Positions 1 to 6,165 of a stretch of DNA of 7,819 bases are shown piece after piece. This DNA is from Treponema sp. (GTDB lineage Bacteria > Spirochaetota > Spirochaetia > Treponematales > Breznakiellaceae), in contig JAIRLK010000270.1 in assembly GCA_031259515.1 (NCBI GenBank), forward strand, positions 1 through 7,819. Reading direction: 5' to 3'. Under the pieces are notes generated by a model, which searched no databases, was not told the origin of the DNA, and saw only the letters and a list, made by a program, of their open reading frames with translations. Positions within the stretch are counted from its first letter, which is position 1; the number at the start of each line of letters is the position of its first letter. A program made the position numbers and the translations under genes.

Positions 1-143
1 CAGCAATTTTACATTTACCCTTGTAGGGGCACAATTCTGCGGATCAGTGACTCCTTTCCCTCCTCGAAACCGCCAAATTTGGCCATTTAGAGGCTATTTT
101 TATATCCCACCCCGGCTCAAATGGCCTGAATGTAAAATTGCTG
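1..143. repeat. Possible MITE-like element with terminal inverted repeats
   Basis: The first 15 bases (cagcaattttacatt, 1-15) are exactly repeated in inverse orientation at 129-143. Inside lie a 12-base palindrome (gccaaatttggc, 72-83), a second inverted pair (ggccattt 81-88 with aaatggcc 119-126) and a small ccct/aggg hairpin near 18-27. No reading frame inside resembles a protein. Nested symmetry in about 143 bases just upstream of a promoter suits a non-autonomous insertion or an intergenic hairpin repeat. The left flank is outside the window, so a target duplication cannot be seen and the repeat may extend further left. Confidence 0.4.
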
Positions 144-161
144 ATGAGGCAATGCATTTTC

Positions 162-191
162 TTGACAGCCTGAAAATTTAGGCTGTATAAT
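162..191 (+). promoter_or_regulatory. Sigma-70 type promoter of the importer operon with overlapping palindrome
   Basis: TTGACA at 162-167 and TATAAT at 186-191 both match the housekeeping consensus perfectly, with an 18-base spacer. The spacer is overlapped by an inverted repeat with arms acagcct (165-171) and aggctgt (180-186) around an AT-rich centre of 8 bases, so a bound dimeric repressor would cover both boxes. Transcription would begin near 198, leaving a leader of about 150 bases before the preferred start of the binding-protein gene. The promoter call is strong; the operator role is inference. Confidence 0.8.
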
Positions 192-349
192 TACATCAGC
201 TTGTGTTGACGATATGAGTTGACTTGATGATCGAAACACAATTCCCATTAACGATGGATGCCGCGCTGGCGTATACCATCCAACTAAAACGGCGAGGAGG
301 ATCTAACATGACTCGAAAGAAAAAACAAAAAGATGCGGAGGAAAATAAC

Positions 350-1591
350 ATGACAAGGAGCATAATGATGAAGACAAAGCCTTATTTTACGGCGACGGCC
401 GTCCTGCTGACCCTGGCATTTGCCACGGCAGTATTGGGGTCCTGTACGAAGAAAGAAGGAGAGGCGAAGCCGGGAGAGGCCGAAAAAGTTGAGCTCACCG
501 TCTGGGAATCCACCAATGGGCCGGACGAGTTTATCAGGCAGGCCGGGAAAGCCTATACCGAAACCCATCCCAATGTAACGATTAAATTCGTCAATGTTGA
601 ACTGGGGGATTCGGTCAATCAGATTGCCCTGGACGGTCCCGCCGGAGTAGGGCCCGACCTTTTCGCGGCCCCCCATGATCGCCTGGGAGAACTGGTAACC
701 AACGGCCACATTCTGCCGACGGCAAACCCAGGTTCGATCAACGACAAACTGTTGGGGGCCTGCCGTACCGCCGCTACCTATAACGGCGTTCAGTACGGAT
801 ACCCCGTGTCAGCAGAAACCTACGCGCTTTTCTATAATAAGGCGCTTATCAGCGAAAGCGAGGTCCCCAAAACCTGGGATGACATGTTCACCTACATAAA
901 AAATTTCAAGGTTCCGGGTAAGTATCCTTTTGTCATGGATGTAGGCAATGCGTATTATTCTATCCTCTTTACCACCACGGGCGGGAACCGGCTCTTTGGC
1001 CCCAGCGGTACGGATACCAAAAATACCAACCTCAATTCCGAAGCCGCCGTTACCGGAATGCGGTTCTTCCAGAGTATGCGCCAGATCATAAACATACCGG
1101 CGGCGGACATTAATACCTCGGTAGCCGACGGCGCTTTCCAGGCGGGGAACGCGGCGATGCATATTTCCGGACCCTGGAACGTGATGAACTTCATTAACGC
1201 CGGTCTGGACATTGGCGTTGCGCCGCTTCCCAGTTTGCCCGGAGAAAGCGTCCCGGCGGCTTCCTTCTCCGGTACCAGGATGATGTTCGTATCGGCCTAC
1301 TCGGATCACAGCGACGAGGCCAACGATTTCGGAGCGTTCCTGGTAAGCCCCGGGATGCAGCAGTTGCGGGCCGGCATCACCAATACCCTGCCGGCTATTG
1401 ATACGCCTACGGACAACCCCTATGCCGCAGGCTTTGTGGAACAGCTCAAGTACGCGTTCCCCATGCCGTCAATTCCGCCCATGTCGAAATTCTGGGATGC
1501 CATGAACGCGGCAAGCGCGAATATCTGGAACGGCGCGGATGTCAAGGCCGAACTTGACGCCTGCAATGCCGTTATCCTGTCTACTAATTAA
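350..1591 (+). CDS. CUT1 sugar ABC transporter substrate-binding lipoprotein (MalE-like)
   Basis: This gene encodes the extracytoplasmic sugar-binding lipoprotein that delivers substrate to the two permeases encoded next to it. From the ATG at 350 the protein has 413 residues. A basic start is followed by a hydrophobic stretch (about 11-29) and a lipobox L29-G-S-C32, so Cys32 should be lipidated. The mature part has the solute-binding family 1 pattern: VELTVWES near its start, DLFAAPHDRLGEL, a YPVSAETYALFYNK segment, SGPWN, and a C-terminal MPSIPPMSKFWDAM...NIWNG typical of maltodextrin-type binders. The frame is open from 224, and three ATGs (308, 350, 368) each have a good Shine-Dalgarno sequence. 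I chose 350 (GGAGG at 337-341, 8-base gap) because it gives a normal signal-peptide length; 368 is nearly as good. The true ligand cannot be read from the sequence; the GH130 gene downstream suggests a beta-mannoside. Confidence 0.9.
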   Translation: MTRSIMMKTKPYFTATAVLLTLAFATAVLGSCTKKEGEAKPGEAEKVELTVWESTNGPDEFIRQAGKAYTETHPNVTIKFVNVELGDSVNQIALDGPAGVGPDLFAAPHDRLGELVTNGHILPTANPGSINDKLLGACRTAATYNGVQYGYPVSAETYALFYNKALISESEVPKTWDDMFTYIKNFKVPGKYPFVMDVGNAYYSILFTTTGGNRLFGPSGTDTKNTNLNSEAAVTGMRFFQSMRQIINIPAADINTSVADGAFQAGNAAMHISGPWNVMNFINAGLDIGVAPLPSLPGESVPAASFSGTRMMFVSAYSDHSDEANDFGAFLVSPGMQQLRAGITNTLPAIDTPTDNPYAAGFVEQLKYAFPMPSIPPMSKFWDAMNAASANIWNGADVKAELDACNAVILSTN

Positions 1592-1595
1592 AAGC

Positions 1596-1621
1596 GGACG
1601 GTCCGGTACGCCGGGCTGTCC
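1596..1621 (+). promoter_or_regulatory. Intergenic hairpin between binding-protein and permease genes
   Basis: Bases 1596-1606 pair with 1611-1621 to form an 11-pair stem (two G-U pairs) closed by the tetraloop tacg. No T-run follows, so it is not a complete intrinsic terminator. Its place, 5 bases after the binding-protein stop and about 25 before the permease start, is where many importer operons carry a structure that protects the upstream message or reduces read-through, giving more binding protein than permease. That role is inferred from position. Confidence 0.55.
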
Positions 1622-1646
1622 TGAGATTCCTCAAAGGCGGTGAACT

Positions 1647-2981
1647 ATGCCGGAAAAGAAGGCTCGTATTAATATGGATGCCGAGCGCTCTAAGGTGCTG
1701 ATCGCGTCTCTCGCTTTCATGGGATTAGGGCATATCATTTTCTTGAAACAGTATCTGAAAGGAATACTGTTTGCCCTTATTGAAATAGTGATGATCCTGT
1801 TTTCGCCCCGGGTGGTTACGGTCCTGTATCACCTTGCCACCTTGGGTACGCCTAAACCGGATCTGCCTATACGCCAGCGGGATAACTCAGTCTTTATGCT
1901 CATCGACGGGGTTATGATTCTGGCTCTGTTGGGCTTATACCTGGCCATTTATGTGATCACGGTCCGTAGCGCCCTAAGGACCTGGGATGAGTATAAGATC
2001 ACCGGCAGGATGTCCCGGAGCGTAAACCCGTTTAACGAACTCCTCAACAAGGCGTTCCCCATTCTGGGCCTTAGTCCCGCAGTCCTGCTTATCGTGTTTT
2101 TTGTCATCGTGCCTCTGGTGTTTTCGATTCTTGTGGCCTTCACCAACTATTCTACCCCGGATCATATACCCCCCAATAACACGGTGGACTGGGTGGGGGC
2201 TCAAAACTTTTTAGCCATGTTCGGGGGCGAGAAAACCTGGACCGGCGCTCTGGGCCGCGTCGCCCTGTGGACTCTTGTCTGGGGCGCTCTGGCCACCAGT
2301 ACCTGCTACTTCGGCGGGACCATACTGGCGGTGGTCCTTCACGAAAGCAAGATCAAGATCATCCCCTTTTTCAGGACGATCTTTATTCTGCCCTACGCTG
2401 TACCGGCGGTGGTTTCTATGCTGGTCTGGCAAAATCTCCTCAACGGGTCTTTCGGTACGGTGAACAAGACCCTTATCGCCCTGGGTATCCTCCGGGAAGG
2501 CGCCGTCATCCCTTGGCTTTCCAGCCAGTGGCTGGCCAAATTCACCTGCGTCCTGGTGAATTTCTGGGCCGGGGTTCCCTATTTTATGCTTTTGGTAACC
2601 GGCACCCTTACGGCCATATCAAAGGACATTTACGAGGCTTCGAGCATAGACGGGGCCAATAAATTTCAGACCTTCGGCAAGATCACCCTGCCTTTGGTTC
2701 TCTACCAGACTATGCCCCTTATCATCATGTCCTTTACGTTCAATATAAATAACTTTGGCGCTATCTTCTTCCTTACCGGAGGCCAGCCCATAGTTGCCGA
2801 CACTACTACTACCAGCGCCGCCGGCACGGACATCCTTGTTACCTGGATATACAAACTTACCATTACCCTTATGGATTACAAGTACGCTTCGGTTTTGGCG
2901 GTTATGATATTCATCGTTCTGGCGCCGTTCGCCGTCTTTAACTTCCGGCGCACGAAGTCCTTTAAAGAAGGGAGGGTATGA
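1647..2981 (+). CDS. CUT1 sugar ABC transporter permease (MalF-like)
   Basis: An inner-membrane permease of 444 residues, the MalF-type half of the translocation channel. Hydrophobic segments are visible at about 16-33, 38-62, 82-106, 140-167, 205-231, 240-262, 299-323, 352-376 and 413-433. The cytoplasmic EAA loop that docks on the ATPase is at 330-349 (E330-A-S, G336, ending in ITLP). NINNFGAIFFLTGG and TDILVTWIYKL are signatures of the maltodextrin/oligosaccharide branch. The roughly 130-residue N-terminal part with extra membrane segments is also seen in MalF-type proteins and makes it longer than the usual 290-residue CUT1 permease. An AAAGGCGGTGA-type ribosome site precedes the ATG. It is cotranscribed with the binding protein (55-base gap) and its stop overlaps the next start. 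Specificity is unknown. Confidence 0.92.
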   Translation: MPEKKARINMDAERSKVLIASLAFMGLGHIIFLKQYLKGILFALIEIVMILFSPRVVTVLYHLATLGTPKPDLPIRQRDNSVFMLIDGVMILALLGLYLAIYVITVRSALRTWDEYKITGRMSRSVNPFNELLNKAFPILGLSPAVLLIVFFVIVPLVFSILVAFTNYSTPDHIPPNNTVDWVGAQNFLAMFGGEKTWTGALGRVALWTLVWGALATSTCYFGGTILAVVLHESKIKIIPFFRTIFILPYAVPAVVSMLVWQNLLNGSFGTVNKTLIALGILREGAVIPWLSSQWLAKFTCVLVNFWAGVPYFMLLVTGTLTAISKDIYEASSIDGANKFQTFGKITLPLVLYQTMPLIIMSFTFNINNFGAIFFLTGGQPIVADTTTTSAAGTDILVTWIYKLTITLMDYKYASVLAVMIFIVLAPFAVFNFRRTKSFKEGRV

Positions 2982-3817
2982 TGTACGGGATAATCAAATT
3001 CATCAATAAAACAATCCTGCTGCTGTTTCTGATAATCGCCACTTGTTTTGTGTTTTATCCGCTGGTGTATGTGGTAAGCGGCGCGGTGTCCCCGGGAAAT
3101 TCTATTTCCGATATGGCGATTGTTCCCTTTTCCAAGGGAATAACCTTCGAGCATTTCCGGCATTTGTTTCTGGAAACAAACTACGGCCTCTGGTTCCGCA
3201 ACACCCTGCTCATCGCTGCCGCCACATCGGCTTTTACCGTGCTGACGGCGTCCCTGGGAGCTTATGTGTTTTCCCGGTTTTATTTTACCTTTAAGAAAAG
3301 CATGATGATGAGCCTTTTAGTGCTCCAGATTTTCCCCTCCTTTGTGGGCATGATAGCCATTTACGTTATCCTCTACCGTATCGGGGGACTGGACCGGCTT
3401 TGGGGGCTTGTGCTGGTGTACCTGGCGGGTAATGTTCCCTACAACACCTGGCTTGTAAAGAGTTACGTTGACACCGTGCCGGTTTCCCTTGACGAGGCCG
3501 CCCGCATAGACGGGGCCAACAATTTGCGCATCTTTTTTACGATTATTATGCCGGTGATAAAGCCCATTCTGATATTCCTTGCCATCTCCAGCTTCACTTC
3601 CCCGTGGATGGACTTTATCTTTCCCAAGATGGTGCTGCGCTCCAGTGAAAACCAAACTCTGGCCCTGGGGCTTTTCAGTTTTGTTACCGACCGGAAGAAC
3701 GAGTTTACCAACTTTGCCGCAGGATCGGTAATCGTTTCTATACCCTTTGTCATCTTTTTCATGGTAACCCAGAAGATGCTTGTAACCGCGTTAGGCGGCG
3801 CGGCGGTGAAGGAATAG
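2978..3817 (+). CDS. CUT1 sugar ABC transporter permease (MalG-like)
   Basis: The second permease half, 279 residues, the normal MalG length. Hydrophobic segments lie at about 12-36, 74-98, 109-133, 141-160, 193-207 and 249-266. The EAA loop is at 173-192 (E173-A-A, IDG, ending IIMP), and the C-terminus ends TQKMLVTALGGAAVKE, the usual MalG-family tail that contacts the ATPase. The ATG overlaps the upstream permease stop in an ATGA arrangement, so the two are probably translationally coupled; AAGGGAGG just upstream is a strong ribosome site. A second ATG directly follows the first, so the start could be one codon later. No MalK-type ATPase gene follows, so the importer probably borrows a shared ATPase from elsewhere on the chromosome (MsmK-like arrangement); this is inference. 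Confidence 0.92.
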   Translation: MMYGIIKFINKTILLLFLIIATCFVFYPLVYVVSGAVSPGNSISDMAIVPFSKGITFEHFRHLFLETNYGLWFRNTLLIAAATSAFTVLTASLGAYVFSRFYFTFKKSMMMSLLVLQIFPSFVGMIAIYVILYRIGGLDRLWGLVLVYLAGNVPYNTWLVKSYVDTVPVSLDEAARIDGANNLRIFFTIIMPVIKPILIFLAISSFTSPWMDFIFPKMVLRSSENQTLALGLFSFVTDRKNEFTNFAAGSVIVSIPFVIFFMVTQKMLVTALGGAAVKE

Positions 3818-3861
3818 CAAGCGCCGGTAGAAGTAGTGTGGGGCTTTTTGGATCCTAGCAG

Positions 3862-3884
3862 TTTTATGCGCTTCGCGCATAAAA
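3862..3884. repeat. Dispersed hairpin repeat, copy 1
   Basis: Ttttatgcgc (3862-3871) pairs perfectly with gcgcataaaa (3875-3884) around a 3-base loop, ttc. The same 10-base arms occur again at 7324-7333/7337-7346 with the loop gaa, that is, in the opposite orientation. Two copies in one 7.8 kb window, both between genes, point to a REP-like repeat family. Confidence 0.65.
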
Positions 3885-3888
3885 TCCT

Positions 3889-3915
3889 AAAAAATCGCCG
3901 GTTAGTCGGTTTTTT
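3889..3915. terminator. Possible bidirectional intrinsic terminator after the importer operon
   Basis: Six A (3889-3894) pair with six T (3910-3915) around a short GC-containing stem (tcg with cgg at 3895-3897/3907-3909, one mismatch, then one more pair) and a 5-base loop. On the plus strand the stem ends in a T6 run 98 bases after the MalG-like stop. The stem is short and imperfect, so termination is plausible, not certain. Confidence 0.45.
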
Positions 3916-3932
3916 ACCGTGCAAACTGCCAT

Positions 3933-3972
3933 CGAACCAAAGGTTCGCAGGAGCCCGATAATCGGGCTCCTG
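3933..3972. repeat. Tandem hairpins: cgaacc/ggttcg and caggagcccga stem
   Basis: Two stems directly abut. Cgaacc (3933-3938) pairs with ggttcg (3942-3947) over an aaa loop, and caggagcccga (3948-3958) pairs with its complement at 3962-3972 over a 3-base loop. No T-run follows either. Back-to-back stems with no coding content resemble an intergenic repeat unit more than a terminator. Confidence 0.5.
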
Positions 3973-3991
3973 GGATCAGCTCAAAAATTTG

Positions 3992-4020
3992 TTGACAAGA
4001 TACGCTATTTATGATACCTT
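3992..4020 (+). promoter_or_regulatory. Probable promoter of the GH130 gene
   Basis: A perfect TTGACA lies at 3992-3997. The -10 box is less clear: TACCTT (4015-4020) has a 17-base spacing but only 3 of 6 matches, and GATACC (4013-4018) has a 15-base spacing. The promoter sits after the terminator-like structure and about 90 bases before the GH130 start, so the gene can be expressed separately from the importer operon. Confidence 0.5.
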
Positions 4021-4032
4021 TCTTCATAAATC

Positions 4033-4048
4033 ACTTAATGCGTTAAGT
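4033..4048. promoter_or_regulatory. Operator-like palindrome downstream of the GH130 promoter
   Basis: Arms acttaa (4033-4038) and ttaagt (4043-4048) flank a tgcg centre. Its size and symmetry fit a LacI-family operator, and it lies just past the expected transcription start, where a repressor would block elongation. It does not match the palindrome in the promoter at 162-191, so one regulator probably does not read both. Function is inferred. Confidence 0.35.
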
Positions 4049-4055
4049 AAAATAA

Positions 4056-4092
4056 TCAGGAATTTGCGGGGTTTTGCCCCGTAAATTCCTGA
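4056..4092 (+). promoter_or_regulatory. Long hairpin in the GH130 leader next to the ribosome site
   Basis: Bases 4056-4071 pair with 4077-4092 in 16 consecutive pairs (one G-U) around the loop ttttg. The stem ends about 5 bases before the GGGG ribosome site (4098-4101) of the gene starting at 4109. No T-run follows. It could stabilise the message, influence ribosome access, or be an inserted repeat: its core ggggttttgcccc is close to the reverse complement of the hairpin at 7240-7252. Confidence 0.55.
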
Positions 4093-4108
4093 CTGATGGG
4101 GTATAAAA

Positions 4109-5113
4109 ATGAATAAATCCGTACTAAAAAACACCGCTTCTTTGCCGAATATCCCTTGGGAGGATAGGCCTTCGGGCAGTAATCCCCAAAAAGAGGTTCT
4201 GTGGCGGTACTCCGGAAATCCGATCATTCCGCGTAATCTGACCTTACATTCCAATAGCATTTTTAACAGCGCCGTAGTGTCCTACAAAGACGGCTTCGCG
4301 GGAGTGTTCCGGTGCGATGATACTTCCCGGCGCATGAACATTCACGCGGGCAGGAGCCGGGACGGTATAAACTGGACGATTAACGACGAGGTGATAGGCT
4401 TCATCAAAACCGATCCCGGCCTGCCGGATTCGGAGTACAAGTACGATCCCCGTGTAGTATTTGTGGAGGACCGCTGGTACATCATCTGGTGCAACGGATA
4501 CCACGGCCCCTGTATCGGGCTGGGGTACACCTTTGACTTTGAAAAATTCTATCAGATGGAAAACCCCCTGATGTTCTTCAACCGGAACGGCGTCCTTTTT
4601 CCCCGCAAGATAGGTAAAAATTATGCCATGCTGAGCCGCCCCAGCGATTCGGGGCATACGCCCTTTGGAGATATAGTCTATTCCGAAAGCCCGGATCTTA
4701 CCTTTTGGGGTAAACACCGGCATGTGATGGCCCCCCTTAATGAACAAAGCGGCTGGCAGAGCACGAAGATAGGCGCGGGTCCGGCCCCCATAGAAACATC
4801 CGAAGGCTGGCTTCTCTTCTATCACGGGGTACTGACAAGCTGTAACGGCTTTGTCTATTCCTTCAGCGCGGCCCTTCTTGACCTTGATGAACCCTGGAAG
4901 GTCATAGCCCGCGCCCGGCCCTATCTGATTAACCCTCGGGAACCCTACGAATGTGTCGGCGATGTGCCGAATGTTACCTTTCCCTGCGCCTGTCTTGCGG
5001 ACGGTGATACGGGCAGGCTGGCAATCTACTACGGCTGTGCGGATACCGTAACCGGCCTCGTCTTTGGTACGGTTGAGGAAGTGGTGGATTTCGTAAAATC
5101 CAACGCGGTGTAA
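4109..5113 (+). CDS. GH130 family protein, probable beta-1,4-mannosyl/mannooligosaccharide phosphorylase
   Basis: A 334-residue cytoplasmic enzyme of glycoside hydrolase family 130 (five-bladed beta-propeller). Family landmarks in order are [17 protein letters not shown] (52-68), YDPRV (112-116, with D113 as likely general acid), RNGVLFPRK (159-167), SRPSD (176-180), [13 protein letters not shown] (218-230), LLFYHG (235-240), [10 protein letters not shown] (284-293) and the YYGCAD end (307-312). Residues R68, R159, N160, R177, K220 and H239 line up, at a constant offset recalled from the family, with those that bind phosphate and substrate in GH130 phosphorylases. Phosphorolysis is therefore more likely than hydrolysis, giving mannose 1-phosphate and a shortened sugar. 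Length and sequence style fit the mannooligosaccharide subgroup better than the longer mannosyl-glucose phosphorylases. There is no signal peptide. It follows the importer operon on the same strand but has its own promoter-like sequence. Exact substrate is not certain. Confidence 0.88.
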   Translation: MNKSVLKNTASLPNIPWEDRPSGSNPQKEVLWRYSGNPIIPRNLTLHSNSIFNSAVVSYKDGFAGVFRCDDTSRRMNIHAGRSRDGINWTINDEVIGFIKTDPGLPDSEYKYDPRVVFVEDRWYIIWCNGYHGPCIGLGYTFDFEKFYQMENPLMFFNRNGVLFPRKIGKNYAMLSRPSDSGHTPFGDIVYSESPDLTFWGKHRHVMAPLNEQSGWQSTKIGAGPAPIETSEGWLLFYHGVLTSCNGFVYSFSAALLDLDEPWKVIARARPYLINPREPYECVGDVPNVTFPCACLADGDTGRLAIYYGCADTVTGLVFGTVEEVVDFVKSNAV

Positions 5114-5120
5114 TTTTTCA

Positions 5121-5412
5121 TCAGTATGTTGAGGCTGTTCCAAAACTAAGTCGCAAACTTCCGGTACGGGATGCGGTTTCGCGAAGCGGGGAACGGGTTG
5201 ACCCACGGATAATCAGCTTATGGGGGATGATTATTTCGGGATCGGCGGTGAAGGCTCAGGGCGGCCCATTCGCCGATCTCGTTTAGGGACTGGATAATAG
5301 GTGTGAGCCGGGGGATAAAAAAGTTTGAGCTTTCAATGTTGTCAAATCCGGCGACCGAAACATCTTTCGGGATGCGGATGCCTTTATCCTTCAATATCCG
5401 TCGGTTGCCCGG
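5121..5412 (-). pseudogene. LacI-family transcriptional regulator, C-terminal remnant with frameshift
   Basis: Reading the minus strand from 5412 gives GNRRILKDKGIRIPKDVSV, AGFDNI, then FFIPRLTPIIQSLNEIGEWA, the classic C-terminal core of LacI/GalR regulators (ligand-binding domain). Near 5247 the frame is lost. A +1 shift restores ADPEIIIPHKLIIRGSTR, the usual family ending, at about 5246-5193; that frame then runs to a TGA at 5121-5123. The DNA-binding domain and roughly three quarters of the protein are missing, because the fragment starts directly after the stop codon of the HAD gene, in the same frame. It is therefore a dead remnant, probably left after a deletion or recombination. The original was plausibly the regulator of the neighbouring sugar genes, which is inference from position. 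Confidence 0.85.
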
Positions 5413-6081
5413 TTACATCCGTGTGTCCTGAATCAGTGTTAAAAGTTCCGAGGGAGCGTCAATGATGCGCTGGGCGCCAGCTTTTTCCAGGACATCCCGG
5501 GTGCGGAAACCCCAGCTTACCCCTAGGGCGTGACATTCGGCGGCTTTGGCGGTTTCTATGTCAATTTCCGAGTCCCCGGCGAATATGGCGTCCCGGGGGG
5601 TGCGGCCCAGTTCCATCAAGATATCCCATAGGGCGGTAGGATCGGGCTTGCGTGGCTGGCCAGGACGATCCCCTTGAACGGCATCGAAGGAATGAGGGGG
5701 GAAGATGTCTTTGATGACAAGCTGTGCGACGGGATCAGGCTTGTTGGTAAGGACTGCGGTTTTAACGCGCCGCCGCCTAAGTTCCGCCAGGAGTTCCTGA
5801 ATACCGGGATAGGGCTTGGAATAAATCAGGGGATCTTCCGCATAGAACTTGACGGCCCGGGCGGCCACGGTTTCGACGGTTTTTTCATTCTTCCCGGCAT
5901 CCGGAGGCAGGGCCAAAGATGCCAGACGCTTTATGCCCCAGCCTACCTTGGAGAGGTAGACGTCCCGGCTGACCGGCGGAAACCCGCAGGCTTGCAAAGC
6001 CCGGTTCATAGAATGAGCTATATCATCCAGCGTATCCACTAAGGTTCCGTCTAAATCAAATATGACGCAGGTAAATTTCAT
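5413..6081 (-). CDS. HAD-superfamily phosphatase, phosphoglycolate phosphatase type
   Basis: A soluble 222-residue haloacid dehalogenase-type phosphatase. Motif I is DLDGTL, with nucleophile D9 and acid/base D11; motif II is VLTNK (110-114, T112); motif III is RKPDP (144-148, K145); motif IV is GDSEID (169-174), supplying the Mg-binding acids. The helical cap (about 16-85) between motifs I and II is the C1 type seen in Gph and PGMB-like enzymes. Overall similarity is to phosphoglycolate phosphatase, but such proteins have broad specificity, so the physiological substrate could be another sugar phosphate. The start at 6081 is preceded by GAGGGG with a short gap, and MKFTCVIFDLDGT is a natural family N-terminus, so the start is secure. 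It converges with the GH130 gene and diverges from the aldolase gene. The protein appears complete although a regulator remnant directly follows its stop. Confidence 0.88.
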   Translation of the reverse strand: MKFTCVIFDLDGTLVDTLDDIAHSMNRALQACGFPPVSRDVYLSKVGWGIKRLASLALPPDAGKNEKTVETVAARAVKFYAEDPLIYSKPYPGIQELLAELRRRRVKTAVLTNKPDPVAQLVIKDIFPPHSFDAVQGDRPGQPRKPDPTALWDILMELGRTPRDAIFAGDSEIDIETAKAAECHALGVSWGFRTRDVLEKAGAQRIIDAPSELLTLIQDTRM

Positions 6082-6103
6082 GTACCCCTCACTCTCAACC
6101 CTA

Positions 6104-6142
6104 TTGTATCAATTTTATGAGCGCTATACTATGATTAGTATA
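6104..6142. promoter_or_regulatory. Divergent control region between phosphatase and aldolase genes
   Basis: An inverted repeat, tatact (6125-6130) and agtata (6137-6142) around atgatt, lies in the 84-base spacer. On the plus strand TATACT (6125-6130) is a 5-of-6 match to a -10 box with TTGTAT (6104-6109) 15 bases upstream. On the minus strand TACAAT (complement of 6103-6108) could be the phosphatase -10 box, but no good -35 is visible. A shared operator is possible; the assignment is weak. Confidence 0.35.
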
Positions 6143-6165
6143 CCTATGAAAGGGAGTTGCTATTC

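Noticed and set aside
145..155. An 11-base match tgaggcaatgc also found at 7362-7372, each upstream of a binding-protein gene
   Set aside because: Several 11-base matches are expected by chance in a window of this length, and the flanks are not alike.
192..349. A possible riboswitch or leader peptide before the importer operon
   Set aside because: I found no known riboswitch core and only a two-codon ATG frame; the length of the leader alone is not evidence.
224..349. Upstream extension of the binding protein from TTG 224 or ATG 227
   Set aside because: The extension would place over 40 polar residues before the signal peptide, and no Shine-Dalgarno sequence precedes those starts.
809..1309. 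A 166-codon minus-strand frame inside the binding-protein gene
   Set aside because: Its translation is rich in Arg, Gly and His with no recognisable domain, and the plus-strand frame is a clear solute-binding protein.
4244..5206. A 320-codon open frame on the minus strand across the GH130 gene
   Set aside because: It is antisense to a clearly recognised GH130 protein and its translation shows no family motifs; long shadow frames are expected at this base composition.
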